Source: Jacaranda mimosifolia (lineage: Eukaryota; Streptophyta; Magnoliopsida; Lamiales; Bignoniaceae). Taken from it: a stretch of DNA of 64,000 nt. The DNA is taken from contig CM032117.1 in the NCBI GenBank assembly GCA_018894105.1, positions 51,308,503 to 51,372,502 on the forward strand, in the 5' to 3' direction. Positions 23,275-35,979 of the stretch are shown here, in pieces. Each line of letters begins with the position of its first letter. The first letter of the stretch is position 1. The position numbers and the translations under genes were made by a program. Under the pieces are notes generated by a model. That model worked only from the letters and a program-made list of their open reading frames with translations, searched no databases and was not told the DNA's origin.

Positions 23275-25071
23275 TGCTAATTTCATATTTCTTCTATTTA
23301 TCTATTGGTTTCTTTCCATTTTTTCAATAAATTTTTTTATTTATGCATATTTTATTGTTGAGTTGCATTTAGTGTTATTTTGTTCTCTCTTCTTTTTACT
23401 CTTTTCAAAAGTTTGTGTTCATAAATCTTTATTTATTTATTTATTTTATTTTGAATGATCCAGTGTTTTGCTTTTCTCACTCATGTGGATCCGCCATAAA
23501 ATTGATTTTCTAATTTTTTAAATTATTTTAATTTTTTTATATTTCTTTGATCTATAAATTATTACTTTTTTGTACATATTTTGATTTTTAATTTTCATAT
23601 ATATATATATATATATATATTAATAATCTCTTTCACTTGCTTAATCTTTCCCAGGTATTCATTAAGATTTATCATATTTATTGGGCTTTCACAATTTTTT
23701 TTTAATATAACACTTATCTATTTTTTCTATTGAATGCAAGATAATTAATACACATTTTAGCTATTAGTTAAATAATGGCATAATATTTTTTGTTTTCCAT
23801 TTCTTAATTTCGCCTTATAAAACTCAAATGCATGGACAATTCTTTCTTTTCTTTTTTAGGTACATATTAATATATATTCATGAAAATGTTCGAAGTCTTC
23901 TGTGACTAACATGAGTCATTTAGTTTTGCAAAGTGATTTGGGATCTTTTTAATTATATATGAAAAAAAAATTAAGAACCATCACAAAATTGAATTTGATC
24001 CTAATTGCTAAATTTTTCCTCAAAAGAATTCCTCCACATTTATATAATTTTTATTAAATGCTTATAATCTTTTTGACTTTTTTTTTTATTGTATTTAGAT
24101 TAGCTTAATATGTACTTTTTATGGATGAATTACTTTCTAAAAATTTGTTATAGAAGTTAAAATCACGTTCATATCTAAAATTCATAATTATGTTTATTTG
24201 ATTATTTTTTTTTTTCCTTATTACTTTTTCTGAATTTTTTTTTGAATTGTTCATTTGAATCAGTTAAAACCAACTTAATTTTTATGAACAACCTTCTAAA
24301 GTTTTATTTAGAATTTCAATTTATTTATGTCTTTTATTGTCAACTACTTTCTCAATTTACCATTTTTTTTATTTTTTATTTTCACATAATTAGATAAACC
24401 AAATACTTAGGTCCTGAAAATTTTATTTTTCTTTTTAAAATTTGAATATAATATCATCACAAAAAGCAATTACTATAAAATGAGATATAATAATTATATA
24501 AAAGAGATAAGTATAGTTAACAAAATAATTGAAGTATAAATACCATGACAACAATATATCCTAATATATATATATATATATATATATATACTCGCTAAAG
24601 ATAATTTAGAATTGAGATTTTCATAGTAATTCAATTATGATATACAAATATAGATTACACTTGAAACTTTAATAGATCTATTATAATTTATACTATTAAT
24701 AAAGCATTCAACTCCTTTTTTTGGTATGTTTTTGTGTGATGTTCCTAAAATAGCCTCACTTTTTTTTTTTTTTTTAAAAAAATCTTCATAGCTACAACTA
24801 TACAATAACTCCCATTTATAATTATCATTTTACCTTAACATTTTGTTATTATTTATGTAACAACTCAAATAAATACCAAATGCTATTATAAATTAATACC
24901 ATATCCAAAAATAAATTATTTACTCTATATTATAAAAGTTTTAGCACATACATCAAACGTGCCTAAATTACTAGTATATTATAATGAATTTATATTTGAT
25001 TACAAATATGTTGACCTCCCACTTCTGTTTTTGATAGTGCAATTGTCGTTTACAAAATAAATTAAAAATAA
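23275..25071. other. AT-rich intergenic DNA with TA microsatellites
   Basis: No gene recognised. TA-dinucleotide tracts lie at about 23600-23621 and 24563-24590, with many poly-T runs. It may consist of old unrecognisable repeats. Confidence 0.6.
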
Positions 25072-25410
25072 GGGCCCGTTTGGTTTTATTTTCACTTTCA
25101 TCGTTTCTAAAATGGTGAGAATTAGTTATGTGACGTGATGTGAAAATGAAAATGTATTTGGATGAAATGTTTGGAAATATAATGATTATGTTGATTTTAA
25201 TAGGTTGTAGGTGGAGAGAGATAGAAATAATGGAATAGAGAGAAAAGATATATAAGTTATTAGGAAAAAATATATATGTTGTTGGAGAATGTGTTTTGAA
25301 AATGGAAATTAAAATTATGTAGGGTGAAATTTTTTAAAAAGTGATGATTTCTATTTCTAAAATAGTAAAAATGGTGAAAATGGGGTTTGGAAATAAAACC
25401 AAACACCCCC
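25072..25410. mobile_element. Tourist-like MITE
   Basis: A 339-bp non-coding element with inverted ends GGGCCCGTTTGGTTTTATTT and (reverse complement) GGGGGTGTTTGGTTTTATTT, and TAA on both flanks (25069-25071 and 25411-25413). This is the standard layout of PIF/Harbinger-derived MITEs. The inner part is rich in AAAATGGTGAAAAT-like words. Confidence 0.9.
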
Positions 25411-25779
25411 TAAGTAAATAGAAGGAGCTATGCAATTAGATTATGATTGTTTCAATATGCTTATATTTCTCATATATTTCATGGCTTTATTGTCTTTTTT
25501 CTAGTATTGCATGGATTAACAAATAAATAAGCTTTTCAAATCTAATATGAGGCGAGAATAATGCAACTAGTGCTGATGGCCTCTCTTGCAATTGAGGAAG
25601 AGCATTTGAGCAATTATTCAAGATTCCAGTAGTTGGAGAAAAAAATATTCCATAGTAGGTGTGAATTTAAAATTGACCTTTGATTTCTTCCTCAAGATTG
25701 TGTTTTCCAACTTCGCTGCTTCACGTACGGGTGTGAGTTGATCAACAATTTTTTTCATTTAATTATTTTGGGCAAGCTT

Positions 25780-27150
25780 TTTCCTTATGCTCTCGGTTTC
25801 TCCGTCATCCTTATAAGGATGTTTGCATAACATTCATGTGCCATTTCTAGTGTGTGGTAGCTTTCCTATACCCCAAGAGAGTGGGAAATTTCATTTTTCT
25901 GTAATAAGTAGAGTTGATTGCTTGAATGAGGTTGAAAGTCCATCTACCCACTATTATATTGTAGATAAAAGTGGTCTTCACCATTAGGAATTTAACCATC
26001 TTAGTGCTTCTCTTGTGATAGGACTATGAGGACAATGCTAGGTGATCTCTTCTAATGCTTCAACAATCTTATTGTTGAATCCTACGAGTAGAGTGCTCAC
26101 TTCTTCGAGCTAGTACTACTTATGTTATGGTTGAAGGGACCATAAGAAACAATATTCATAAACTTTCACAATTGACCAAGATTTGTTTGGCCCATAAATT
26201 GCCCTTAAATTTGAGAGGGTGGTTGAAATTACCAATATGTTGTTATGATGTCCACCTACTAGATACAAACCTTGATTGCCAAAAGAAATATATTGCATTT
26301 TTTCAAAATGTAACACATGTTTTGAAAGTTCTAAATGCGAATTCTCTCTTACGACTACTTGAAGGAGAGCATTCCTAACATTAATTGTGTCTTCTTTTGC
26401 TAAACTTCTTGAAAAAGTACCCATGGTGGAGGGAGAATTTCATTATTAGGTCCTTCATTCTTTCACCCTTGAGTCTCAAATACGGTTGGCTTGCTTCCTT
26501 GCCCCTAATTATGTGTTAGTTTGGGGGCTTTCAAGTGTTCACCAATGAAGCCTCTTGAATGTCCTCTTTGAAGTAATTTTTCGATATTATTTTTCAAGTG
26601 ATGACATTACTTGGTGGTATGTCCTTTATTTTATTATGATGAAAATAATAGTACTTGGTGGATCTTTTTCCTTTGGAGCTATCTTTTAGCTTCTTAGGCC
26701 TTTAAACTAGGCATATAGTTCAATTACTATCTAAATCTTAGCTTCAGTTACATTTAAAGGGGTGTAGAAGGAATATGAGTTAGGAGGTATATACTAATAT
26801 TATTCTCTCTTCTACTCCTTGATTAACTCTTCCTCTCTGTGCTTTCAAGCCCATCTCTTATGAGTGCACATCTACTATTCCCTCAATGCAAATGTATTTT
26901 TCAACTCTCAATAGGGCCTTTCCGAGAAACTTGAAAGCTTACTCACAACAAATGCTTTGAATCACAACAATATAGATTTCGTCACATTATATTTGCAATA
27001 ACTTGTGATTGACACAGGGGAATGTTGGACATAATTCGTCAATGTTTTTGTTTTTTGTTTTTCCTTTTTTTATTTTTGAGAGATGGTGAATAAATTGGAT
27101 GCTATTTTTAGGTGCTTCTTGTTAATCAAGAAGTGGTATAGAAATCATTG
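25780..27150 (-). pseudogene. Ty3/Gypsy gag-protease ruin
   Basis: Minus-strand frames, broken by many stops, show fragments that follow the plant Gypsy gag-protease order. A KYYYFHHNK piece at about 26600-26640 resembles the histidine-rich gag C-terminal segment. A block near 26210-26290 (VGGHHNNILVISTTLSN) corresponds to the region before the aspartic protease loop. Fragments around 25850-25990 (KMVKFLMVKTTFIYNIVVG and STYYRKMKFPT) match the end of the protease region. No LTR was recognised. The Copia element at 27214-32645 begins just upstream in this reading direction, so it may have landed in the Gypsy element. Confidence 0.6.
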
Positions 27151-27213
27151 AGTCAGTTGCTCAAGGTGCTCAACCCATAGGAACTGTTCAGAATCTTTTA
27201 AAGAAAGTGGAAG

Positions 27214-27898
27214 TGTTGGAACCCAGGAGGATCTATTGCAGAAACAATGAAATAAGAGGAAAATAATTCAATGTAAAGTGACAACAAGATTTAACGTGAT
27301 TCAACGATGTACCTAATCCACCCAACAAAGAAAATGAATTTTATTGATCTCAAATCAAAGTGCAAGTACAAACTTAAATCCCACAAATCTCATGAAAACA
27401 CCTAACACCCTTGTTCTAAACTCCATTTTGAGCGAATTACTCAAAAGCAGTAAAGAAGCCCTTGTTTTATGTTCGTGATTCTTTTTTCGAAAGAAAAAAC
27501 TGATATATATACTCAAAAACCGCCCAAGGCCCGTGGGGCTGTGCCATGCGCCTAACGCTTTCCTAACTGTAATGTGCTAAGAATTACTTCACGCCGTGCG
27601 CCCTGACGTGGACAACTTGCGCTAGGGCGCATGATTCTAGAAACTCATACGCCCAGGCGTGGAAACCTTGCACCGGGCGCTCAACGTTGCTCCAGCTGCT
27701 CATTACCTTCCATGTGGCACACCCGAGCGCGGCTGCCCTACGCCTGATTTACCTTTATTCCAGTAAGGCTTGCACCCAGGCATAGGTTGCTACTTCTTTG
27801 CTCAATCTTGTGAGCCCAATTCAACCTCTTGCTCAATTTCGCTCCATTCTTTTTCCGATTCTCGTTGATTCAGCCCAAATTTTAAGACAAAATCAAAT
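27214..27898 (-). repeat. Copia 1 LTR (3' side in element orientation)
   Basis: Similar to 31884-32645 over most of its length, with many substitutions and some indels, so the insertion is not recent. The middle has GC-rich words of the GCGCCC type, unusual for this AT-rich region. Confidence 0.9.
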
Positions 27899-27962
27899 AA
27901 TTCTCCACCTTGACTTGAAATTCATCATCCTTCTTCTTTGTCCCTTCTCCCAAAAGGGCCTG

Positions 27963-29568
27963 TTATCTGAATCTGCAAACATTAACCAAATCTAAGCAAT
28001 GCTCGAATTTGATTCTTAGAACAACATTAGTCAATATGTCTGCCGAATTATCTTTAGTCCCAACTTTGTCAACCAACATGACTCCTTGAGACACCATATC
28101 CCAAACAAAGTGATACCTCACATCTATGTGCTTTGTTCTCTCATGAAATGCTTGATTTTTTGACAAGGGTACTGTACTCTGACTGTCACAAAATACCTAA
28201 GTGATCTCAGAAGTCATACTCATATCATCGATCAGCCCCTTTAGCCAAATGCCTTCCTTGATGCCTTTAGCTAAAGCCATTTACTCAGCTTCTGTTGTGG
28301 ACAATGCAACTGATAACTGCAAAGTCTCCTTCCAACTAAAAGTACAACTTGATACACAAAACACATAGCCGTCATGGACCTTCTATTTTCCAAATCTCCT
28401 ACGTAATCCACATCCACATAGCCAATAATTCTTGTAGTGTAATTCGATTGACTATACCTCAAACATCTGTCTGTAGAGCCTCTTAGATACCTCATGATCT
28501 ATTTCACAGCTTGCCAATTAGTCTTTCCTGGCTTGTGCATATACCTACTCACAACACTGACTGCATGTGAAATATCTGGCCTAGTACACACCATGGCATA
28601 CATCAAGCTACCCACTGCACTAGCATATGACACATTTGACATGTGCTCCACCTTTTCCTCAGTACTCGGTGATAGATCTGATGAGAGCCTGAAATGAACT
28701 GCAAGTGCCGTACTAACTGGCTTGGACTTATCCATCCCAAATTGTTCAAGTACTTTATCAATGTAATATTGTTGAGACAAATACAACAATCCTGCGTGTC
28801 TATCTTGGATGATCTCCATATTCAATATCTTTTTTCACCGCCTAAATCTTCATCTCAGATTCTTCACTTAATTGAGCTTTTAATTAGTTGATCTCAAATA
28901 TGTTTCTAGAGGCAATCAACATATCATCAACGTACAATAGCAAATATACGAGAAGGCTATCACTATAAATTTTATAATAGATGCAACAATCAAATTTGCT
29001 TCTAGTATATCCTATCTTGGTAATAAAAGCATCAAATCTTTTATACCACTGCCTAGGAGATTGCTTTAGGCCATATAATGACCTCTTCAAAAGACATGCT
29101 TGATTTTATTTTTTAGGAACAACGAATCCTTCTGGTTGACTCATGTAGATTTGTCCATCCAACTCACCATGCAGAAATACTGTTTTCACATCCATCTGCT
29201 CCAGCTTCATATCAAACAAAGCAACCATGGCAAGTAAAACACGAATGGAAGTATGTTTTACAACTGGGGAGAATACTTCATGAAAGTCAACTCTTTCTCT
29301 TTCTCTCTTTGAGTAAAACCCTTAGCAACCAATTGCGCTTATATCTAGCATCTTCAACACCGGGAATCCCTTCATTCTTCTTGTAGATCCATTTGCAACC
29401 TACAATCTTATACCCTTTGGGTACATCAACCAGCTCCCATGTGCTATTATTTTGTAGAGACTCCATCTCTTCACTTATAGCTGCAACCCATTTATCAGAA
29501 TCTAGCCTGAAAATTGCCTCTTTGTATGAGACTAGATCATCTCCTACAAACTCCTCGGCTAAACTCAA
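27963..29568 (-). pseudogene. Copia 1 reverse transcriptase and RNase H region
   Basis: Minus-strand pieces: 29287-29568 (WELVDVPKGYKIVGCKWIYK, RT start), 28884-29090 (KRSLYGLKQSPRQWYKRFD and LLLYVDDMLIA, with the YVDD catalytic motif), 28499-28825 (MYAMVCTRPDISHAVSVVSR), and 28271-28495 plus 27963-28166 (RNase H). The pieces lie in different frames with in-frame stops, so the enzyme is dead although the YVDD motif survives. Confidence 0.88.
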
Positions 29569-29670
29569 AGCATAAGCTACCAGATCTAAGTAAGCAAACC
29601 GCTGTGATGGTTTGATCTGCCTCTTTTCCCTATCGCGAGCTAAGCAATAATTTTGTAGTGGTTCATTTTT

Positions 29671-30899
29671 CTACTGTTGATTCGGTGATAATGTGCTCTC
29701 ACCAGCTTCATCTACCACCTTCTGTTTCCCTTTTGAAACTTGTGGATGATCAACATCAATCTCCACCTTTTCTTCAATACCCTGTTGATTGCTTTCATGC
29801 TGCTCCACCTTCTTCATCATTGCAGACTCATCAAATATTACGTCTCTGCTGATAATCATCTTGGAGCCCTTGTCATCATTACACCACAAATGATAACCTT
29901 TGACTCCATCTGCATAGCCTAGAAATATGCACTTCCTAGCCCTTGGCTCAAGCTTCCCATCCCGGACATGAGCATAGGCTGGACACCCAAATACTCTTAG
30001 ATTTGAGTAATCAGCAAGAGACCCAGACCCAACTTCCATTGGTGTCTTGAAATCCAAAATAGTTGACAGTGACCTATTCACCAAATAATACGCAATGTTA
30101 ATAGCTTCTGCCCAAAAATCCTTGGACAATCCGACATTAAAGAGCATGCACCTAGCTCTTTCCAAGATAGTCCTGTTCATACGTTCTGCAACTCCATTCT
30201 GCTATGGTGTATGTATAATTGTGCGATACCTCACAATTCCTTCCTTATCGCAAAATTCTTGAAATTCCTTGTTGCAGTACTCTAATCTGTTGTTAGTCCT
30301 CAAACGCTTAATCTCTTTTCCTATTTGCTTTTCAATTAAGGTCTTCCATCGCTTGAAGTTGACAAACACCTCATTCTTATGCTTCAGCATGTACACCCAT
30401 ACTCTCTGTGAGAAATCATCTATGAATGTCAATATGTACCTTGCACCTCCCTTTGAAAGAACCTGAGTGAATGTAATCTAAGGTGCCTTTGGTCCTGTGA
30501 ACTGTAATGCCAAATTTCACCCTGTGTTGCTTGCCTAGCACACATTGCTCACAGAAATCTAAGTCTCAAGTCTTCTCTCTACCAAGCAATCCTCGTTTGC
30601 TTAGTTCTGACATCCCCCTCACTCATATGCCCAAGCCGCATATGTTATAGTCTCGTAGTATCATTGATTGATGAAGAAATCGCTGCAGTACTAGAAATCG
30701 TGTTTCCTTACAATATGTAAAGGCTGTTCTGCTTGTCTCCTTTCATGATAAGCAATGCGTCTTTAGAAACCTGCATAACTCCATCTCGAGCTCTGTACTC
30801 ACAACCATTCTTGTCCAGAGTATCCAGCAATATCAGATTTTTCTTCAGATCTGGAACATGACACACATCTATTAAAGTCCTTACTATCCCATCATGCAT
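29671..30899 (-). pseudogene. Copia 1 integrase region
   Basis: Three minus-strand pieces: 30708-30899 (before the integrase core), 30202-30432 (FIDDFSQRVWVYMLKHK, the start of the catalytic core) and 29671-30180 (MNRTILERARCMLFNVGLSK, then the conserved FGCPAYAHV part). They are separated by stops and frameshifts, for example at 30199-30201. The order agrees with Copia (integrase before RT). Confidence 0.85.
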
Positions 30900-31050
30900 T
30901 CTAATATAAACTGAGCCAATTCCTCAACCCTGCAAGAAATATTGTTTTCCATAAGCACTTTACCACCATCATATTTCCGGTATGTGGTAAACCAATCTTC
31001 TCGTGGGTACATGTGGTAGGAACAACCACTATCCAAAATCTATTTAGAGC

Positions 31051-31896
31051 TTAGTAAAGTTTCGGCAACGTTGAGAACAAGTCCACCATCAGATTCATCC
31101 TCAATAATTCCTGCGACATCATCTTATTTTTTATCAGAAGTTTCACCTGCATCCTTCGCCTTTCCTCGTTTTGGACAATTCCATTTCTAATGCCCCTTTC
31201 CACCGCACTTAAAATACTTGTCACCATTTCTAGGCTTGGTTCGGGACTTCGATCGACCTCTACTTTTTTCCCTTTATCCCCACTTTCACCATCGTTGCTG
31301 CCCAGGACATGTTTTCTCAACTCATTGGAATTCAATGAGGTCTTCACATCCTCCATTGAAATCGTGTCTCTCATGTAAAGCAAAGTAGTAATCAAGTGCT
31401 CAAAAGATTTTGGCAGAGAACACAAGAGAATTAAAGCTTGATCCTCATCATCAATTTTGATATCTACACTAGCGAGATCCAAAATCACATTATTGAAGAA
31501 ATCAATATGCTGAGTAATAGAGGTACATTCCTTCATTCTCAATGTATATTACCGCTGTTTCAAATACAGCTGATTCGTTAGGGATTTCGTCATGTATAGA
31601 CTCTCTAGCTTCTTCCATAAATCCACTGGCGTACTTTCTCTCAGTACATTATCCTCCAATGATAACACCAGGGTACCGTAAGCCTTCGCCATGAATTCGT
31701 CATTCTCTTTATCTTTCAGCATCTCTGGCAATGAATCTCTACCGTTTAACGCTCTATGTAAACCTTGTTGACACAGAAGTGCGTGAACCTTCATCTTCCA
31801 CAGCCCAAAGTTATTCTTCCCATCGAACTTCTCTACCTTGTACTTCATGCCTAACATCTGATCCAACATGCTCTGATACCAATTTATGGAACCCAT
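31051..31896 (-). pseudogene. Copia 1 gag with zinc knuckle remnant
   Basis: The minus-strand frame begins MGSINWYQSMLDQMLGMKYK and continues with the gag core (KFDGKNNFGLWKMKVHALL). A stop at about 31546-31548 breaks the frame, which then resumes in phase to about 31051. A frameshift near the end spoils the CCHC zinc knuckle, still seen in another frame as KYFKCGGKGH. Gag would form the virus-like particle. The start overlaps the LTR edge, as usual in Copia elements. Confidence 0.85.
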
Positions 31897-32645
31897 GAGG
31901 ATCTATTGCGGAAACAATGAAATAACAGTAAATTAATTCAATGCAAAGTGATAACAAGATTTATCGTGGTTTGACGATGTGCCTAATCCACCCAACAAAG
32001 AAAAAGAATTTTATTAATCTCAAATCAAAGTTCAAGTACAAACTTAAATCCGAAAAATCTCACAAAAACACCTAATACCCTCGATCTAAACTTTGTCTTG
32101 AGAGAATTACTCAAAAGCAATAAATAAGCCCTTATGTTATGTTCGTGATTCTTTTTCCAGAAGAAAAAACTGATATATATACTCGAAAACCAAAGCCCAA
32201 GGCTTGTTGGCTTGTGCCGTACGTCGGGGTGCACACGACTTGCCCCTGGCGCGCTCTTTACTGTAATGTGCCAAGAATTGCTTCACACTGTGCGCCCTGG
32301 TGTGGACAACTTGTGCCAGGGTGCATGATTCTAGTAGCCCGTGCACCCCGATGCGAAAACCTTACATCGGGCCGCGCAACATTACTCCAGCTGTTCAGCA
32401 TCTTCCATGTCACGTGCACGGGCGCGACTGCCTTGCGCCCAGGCATAGCATTCTAGTAGCATGCACGCGCGGGCGCATGCTGCTTTGCACCTGATCTGCC
32501 CTTGTTCCATTAAGGCTTGTGCTCGGGCATAAGTCGCTGCTTCCTTGCTTAATCTTGTGTGCCCAGTTCGACCTCTTGCTTCGTTTCACTCCATTCTTCT
32601 TCCAATTTCCGTTGATTCGGCCTAAATTTCAAGACAAAATCAACA
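31884..32645 (-). repeat. Copia 1 LTR (5' side in element orientation)
   Basis: It carries the same GCGCCC-rich middle and the ends TGGAACCCATGAGG and AAGACAAAATCAACA. The primer-binding site lies directly beside it at 31872-31883. It is somewhat longer than the other LTR, mainly in the GC-rich part. Confidence 0.9.
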
Positions 32646-34016
32646 TGAAGTTTTTAAGGAACTTTCATCTAATCAAATGAAATTCAACTAAAGATATATC
32701 AAAGGGGCTAGTAACTTGTATATAACTTTGTATAATTTTTCTCTACTTTTTTTTTAATTCCCTTCCCCTCTTTTCCTATTATATTCATATCTATTTATCA
32801 TTGTTTTTATTGAATATGTGGTTCAGAATGAAAAAACTGGTAATCATACTCCCAACAACTAATTAAACCATATTAGCATTCACTTGTAAAAGGTGGTAGG
32901 AAATTCTTGTAATAGGCCACATCATTAGATCATACAAATATTTTATGATAGAATTGTCTATGTATTAGTCTTAAGTTATCGGTGATGTCATATTCCGACA
33001 AAGTTGGTAGCCAAGATAATGGAACTATGGAAGCAAAAGGGCTGCATTTTAGGGACACAAAGAAAATACTTGTCTCCCTTTAAAATTTATGGCTGTGTAA
33101 CTATCCTTATATAGGATATCCCCGTTATCTCCTATATTTCCTTGCTACGTTTCTCTAAAGGGAGAACTCAATTCCCAACTTGCTCGCATGAATTGACCTA
33201 TTTTCTCTGCAACTCTCCTTACCCAACTCAGTCTTCTTTGAAGACAAGGAATCTCGTCTTTGATGAAAAGATGAAGGCATCTCACTTTTAGGATGATCAA
33301 CGACAATTTTGGCATTTATCCTAATTAGGCTCTTGTTGAGGCATCGTCTATCAATACTCATAAAGCTTCTTGCATGATTTGAAGTGGCTCCAAAGGGAAA
33401 TGTTTCAACCTAAGGAAGTAGGTTATGTTGTGAGAGCAAGTCATGATGTTGTGCAACTTCATTTTCATTAGGTGACTCCATGTGCAGGGAAATGGGATCA
33501 TATATCACATTAGTTTCTCGATCTTGAGATTTGATTTACGTTCTTAGTGTTGAAGTTAGTGATCCTTCACCTAATGATGCTAATATGATATGGATTTCAT
33601 GTGAATAATACAATTCGATGTAATGGTTGGACCTCGCTAGCAACATGAGCAAACTTGTTTGTTAGAAACAAGAGGCTAGGGCATATGTTAAAGTCTTTGT
33701 TTCTTATTTGTTTTGTTCTGTTTTGTCCTTTTTTCTCCCTGAGCGAGTTGAACTTGTTTAAATCAATAGAGAATAATTATAAAAGTTAAATACGACATTA
33801 TTTTTATATGATGAGATACATATTTTAAAGCAAATTTTATATTTTTGTATGTCCATATTAATTATTACACCTTCGTGGGTTTAAATGATTTCTTTGTGGC
33901 CTAAGTGATTGTATGCTCTAGTGGGATATGCATAAGTACATTATATATCAAAAGATCATATTTACAATATTTATAATTCAACAATATCTTATTGAAATTA
34001 ATTATTTTTTCATTAA
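32646..34016. other. Intergenic DNA between Copia 1 and the Harbinger-like element
   Basis: No recognised gene. A minus-strand open frame at 33155-33361 (about 68 codons) has no domain that I know. If Copia 1 sits in a Gypsy element, this may be more of that element, but I cannot show it. Confidence 0.45.
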
Positions 34017-34446
34017 GGGCCTGTTTACTTTTAGATATGGGATGTGGGGTGATAGGATGAAATGAGGGATGAAGAGTAGGATAAGGATAATTTCATATCT
34101 GATGAAGTATATTTTACTTTGTGGGATAAAATATAGGATGATGATGGATAATTTTATTGTTCGTTTACTTAGATGGATGATAAACTGTGGATGAGTAATA
34201 TATTAACTAAAATACCCTTTCTTCTTTTTCTTACCACATCCCTCAGCTTTTTGTTTGAATTTCAACAATAGATACGAGAGACAAGTACTATCTTACACCA
34301 GGCATCGTCTAGGAAGCTGTAGCTACGGTGACGGTAATTATCATGGTAGTGGCATCTATTCTTAAATTGGGGGATGGATATAATTGCCCTTTCTTCTTCT
34401 TAACTTTTCTGTTTATTATTGTAGTATTTTGTGAGTCGTGAAACTA

Positions 34447-34954
34447 ATGTCAAGCAACAGTTCTAGTGATGTTCAACAGTGTCGTTGCGGGTATGTAATG
34501 CATACCCAAACGTCATGGACAAGTAGAAACCCAAGGAGAAGATTATGATCTTGCCCAATTTATGGAGTGCGTAATGTCACTTACAATATCTTGTTTACTT
34601 TTCTTATTGACATTCATGGCATTTGAATGAAGTATTTTAGAGGTTGCTTATGATATTGTGAGCCTTTTCAACTTATAACAGCACACACACTTTTGGGTAA
34701 CCATTTGACAGGGTTGTGCTTGTGCGATTTTCGATTGGGTTGATCCTGAGATGTGTTATAGATCGAAACAAATTATTCCCGGATTGCTAAGAAGGATCTC
34801 TCAAGCTGAAGCATATGTAAAGGAGTGCAAGCAGAGGGAAAGGTTGCTAATTTTCTTGGTGATCTTGTCATGGCTTATCACTATCACTGCTGTTTGGATG
34901 CTACTCCACTTCATTGTTTTGCTTAATCGCGGAAGACTACTTGCTCTATCATGA
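34447..34954 (+). pseudogene. GRF-type zinc-finger membrane-anchored protein, nonsense-mutated
   Basis: Two exons in phase: 34447-34566 and 34712-34954, with donor GA|GTGCGT and acceptor GACAG|GGTTGT. Exon 1 gives a CRCG pair, then TSWTSRNPRRR and CPIYG. Exon 2 gives GCACAIFDWVDPEM, a Lys/Glu-rich helix (RRISQAEAYVKECKQRE) and a hydrophobic segment (LLIFLVILSWLITITAVWML), followed by a short tail and TGA. This is the usual layout of small plant GRF zinc-finger proteins, about 120 codons. A TGA at 34546-34548 falls within the finger, where the family usually has an aromatic residue or Trp. It is probably a dead copy carried by the surrounding element. Function in plants is poorly known. Confidence 0.75.
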
Positions 34955-35979
34955 ATGGGGTGAAAATAGTTGGAGGAGTTAGACATAGTACTATGTCCTT
35001 GTATTCACGGATGCCAATTTTTTTTGTCTAGAAAGATTCCTGAAAATGGAAGTAACCCATGTATTTTAGTAACAAAGTTGTTTTTTTTTGTCTGACAATT
35101 ATGGCAGCTATGGTACGTTAGTTAATGTATATTAACTAAACCCTGTAATGTCATACTTACAGTGAAATTGAAGCACTGATTTTGTGTGGCAATACATATG
35201 AATTTGAAGAACACTATTAGCATGGCTATGTTCCAATAGACCTTAAACTGCTTTTTGAATTGTTAACATTGCTAAATCAACTTTCAAGACTGAAATGGTA
35301 AGGCAATGGTACATACTAATCTATTGGCATTATACAAAGGAAGTTATTGATGGTCCTAGCTTAGCGAATTTATTTATAGTCCTGGAGGTCCTTACTGTTA
35401 ATACCCAGGCCAATGGGTTTATAAATTCATGACTGTCATAATGCAGGAGATAATAAGAGTGATTGATAGCGTAGTTTAAGTTGTGGGAATTTGTAAGCAT
35501 TTTCTAAGCCTATTTATGTGTGTCTGACGACTTATTAAAAAATGCCCCCAATTTATACGTCTTTCTATTCTCTAATGTGTAAGCCTTTATCTGGAATCAA
35601 ATCCTGCAATATCTCGAGGAAGGCTATTGGAAGTTCCTTGTTCCATATCTTCTCTAATTGAACTACCCTTGGTCTGCATGGAATATTAGCTGTTGGTGAG
35701 TGACAATGCCATGACCTTGATTGAACAACTTAGCTAAAGCATGTCATATTAGCGCATGCTCAATGAAGTGGCACCGGAAAGTTGACAAGGACAGTATAAT
35801 TGCATGTGAACAACTCTTATTTCCCACAAAGACTACAGAAGCAATAAGTCCAAGCTATGTAATATTTAAATCCATATCAATTGGCTCACATCTTTTAGCA
35901 TGCTTGCACACTGCACATAACCCATCTGTGAAAGTAAAGGCACCTACAGGATGGCTACGACATAGCAAGATAAGTTTTT

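Larger units (their letters stand above)
27214..32645 (-). mobile_element. Copia LTR retrotransposon 1, complete in outline, coding capacity lost
   Basis: The element runs from TGTTGGAACC to ATCAACA, with near-identical LTRs at each end. It is flanked by GGAAG on the left (27209-27213) and TGAAG on the right (32646-32650), a 5-bp target duplication with one change. Next to the right LTR, inward on the minus strand, is the tRNA-Met primer site TGGTATCAGAGC, and next to the left LTR is a purine tract (AAGGTGGAGAA). Gag, protease/zinc knuckle, integrase, RT and RNase H follow in Copia order on the minus strand but carry many stops and frameshifts. It cannot make its own proteins. Confidence 0.92.

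Noticed and set aside
32258..32494. Open frames in the GC-rich LTR part of Copia 1
   Set aside because: Non-coding LTR sequence; the frames are due to GC content.
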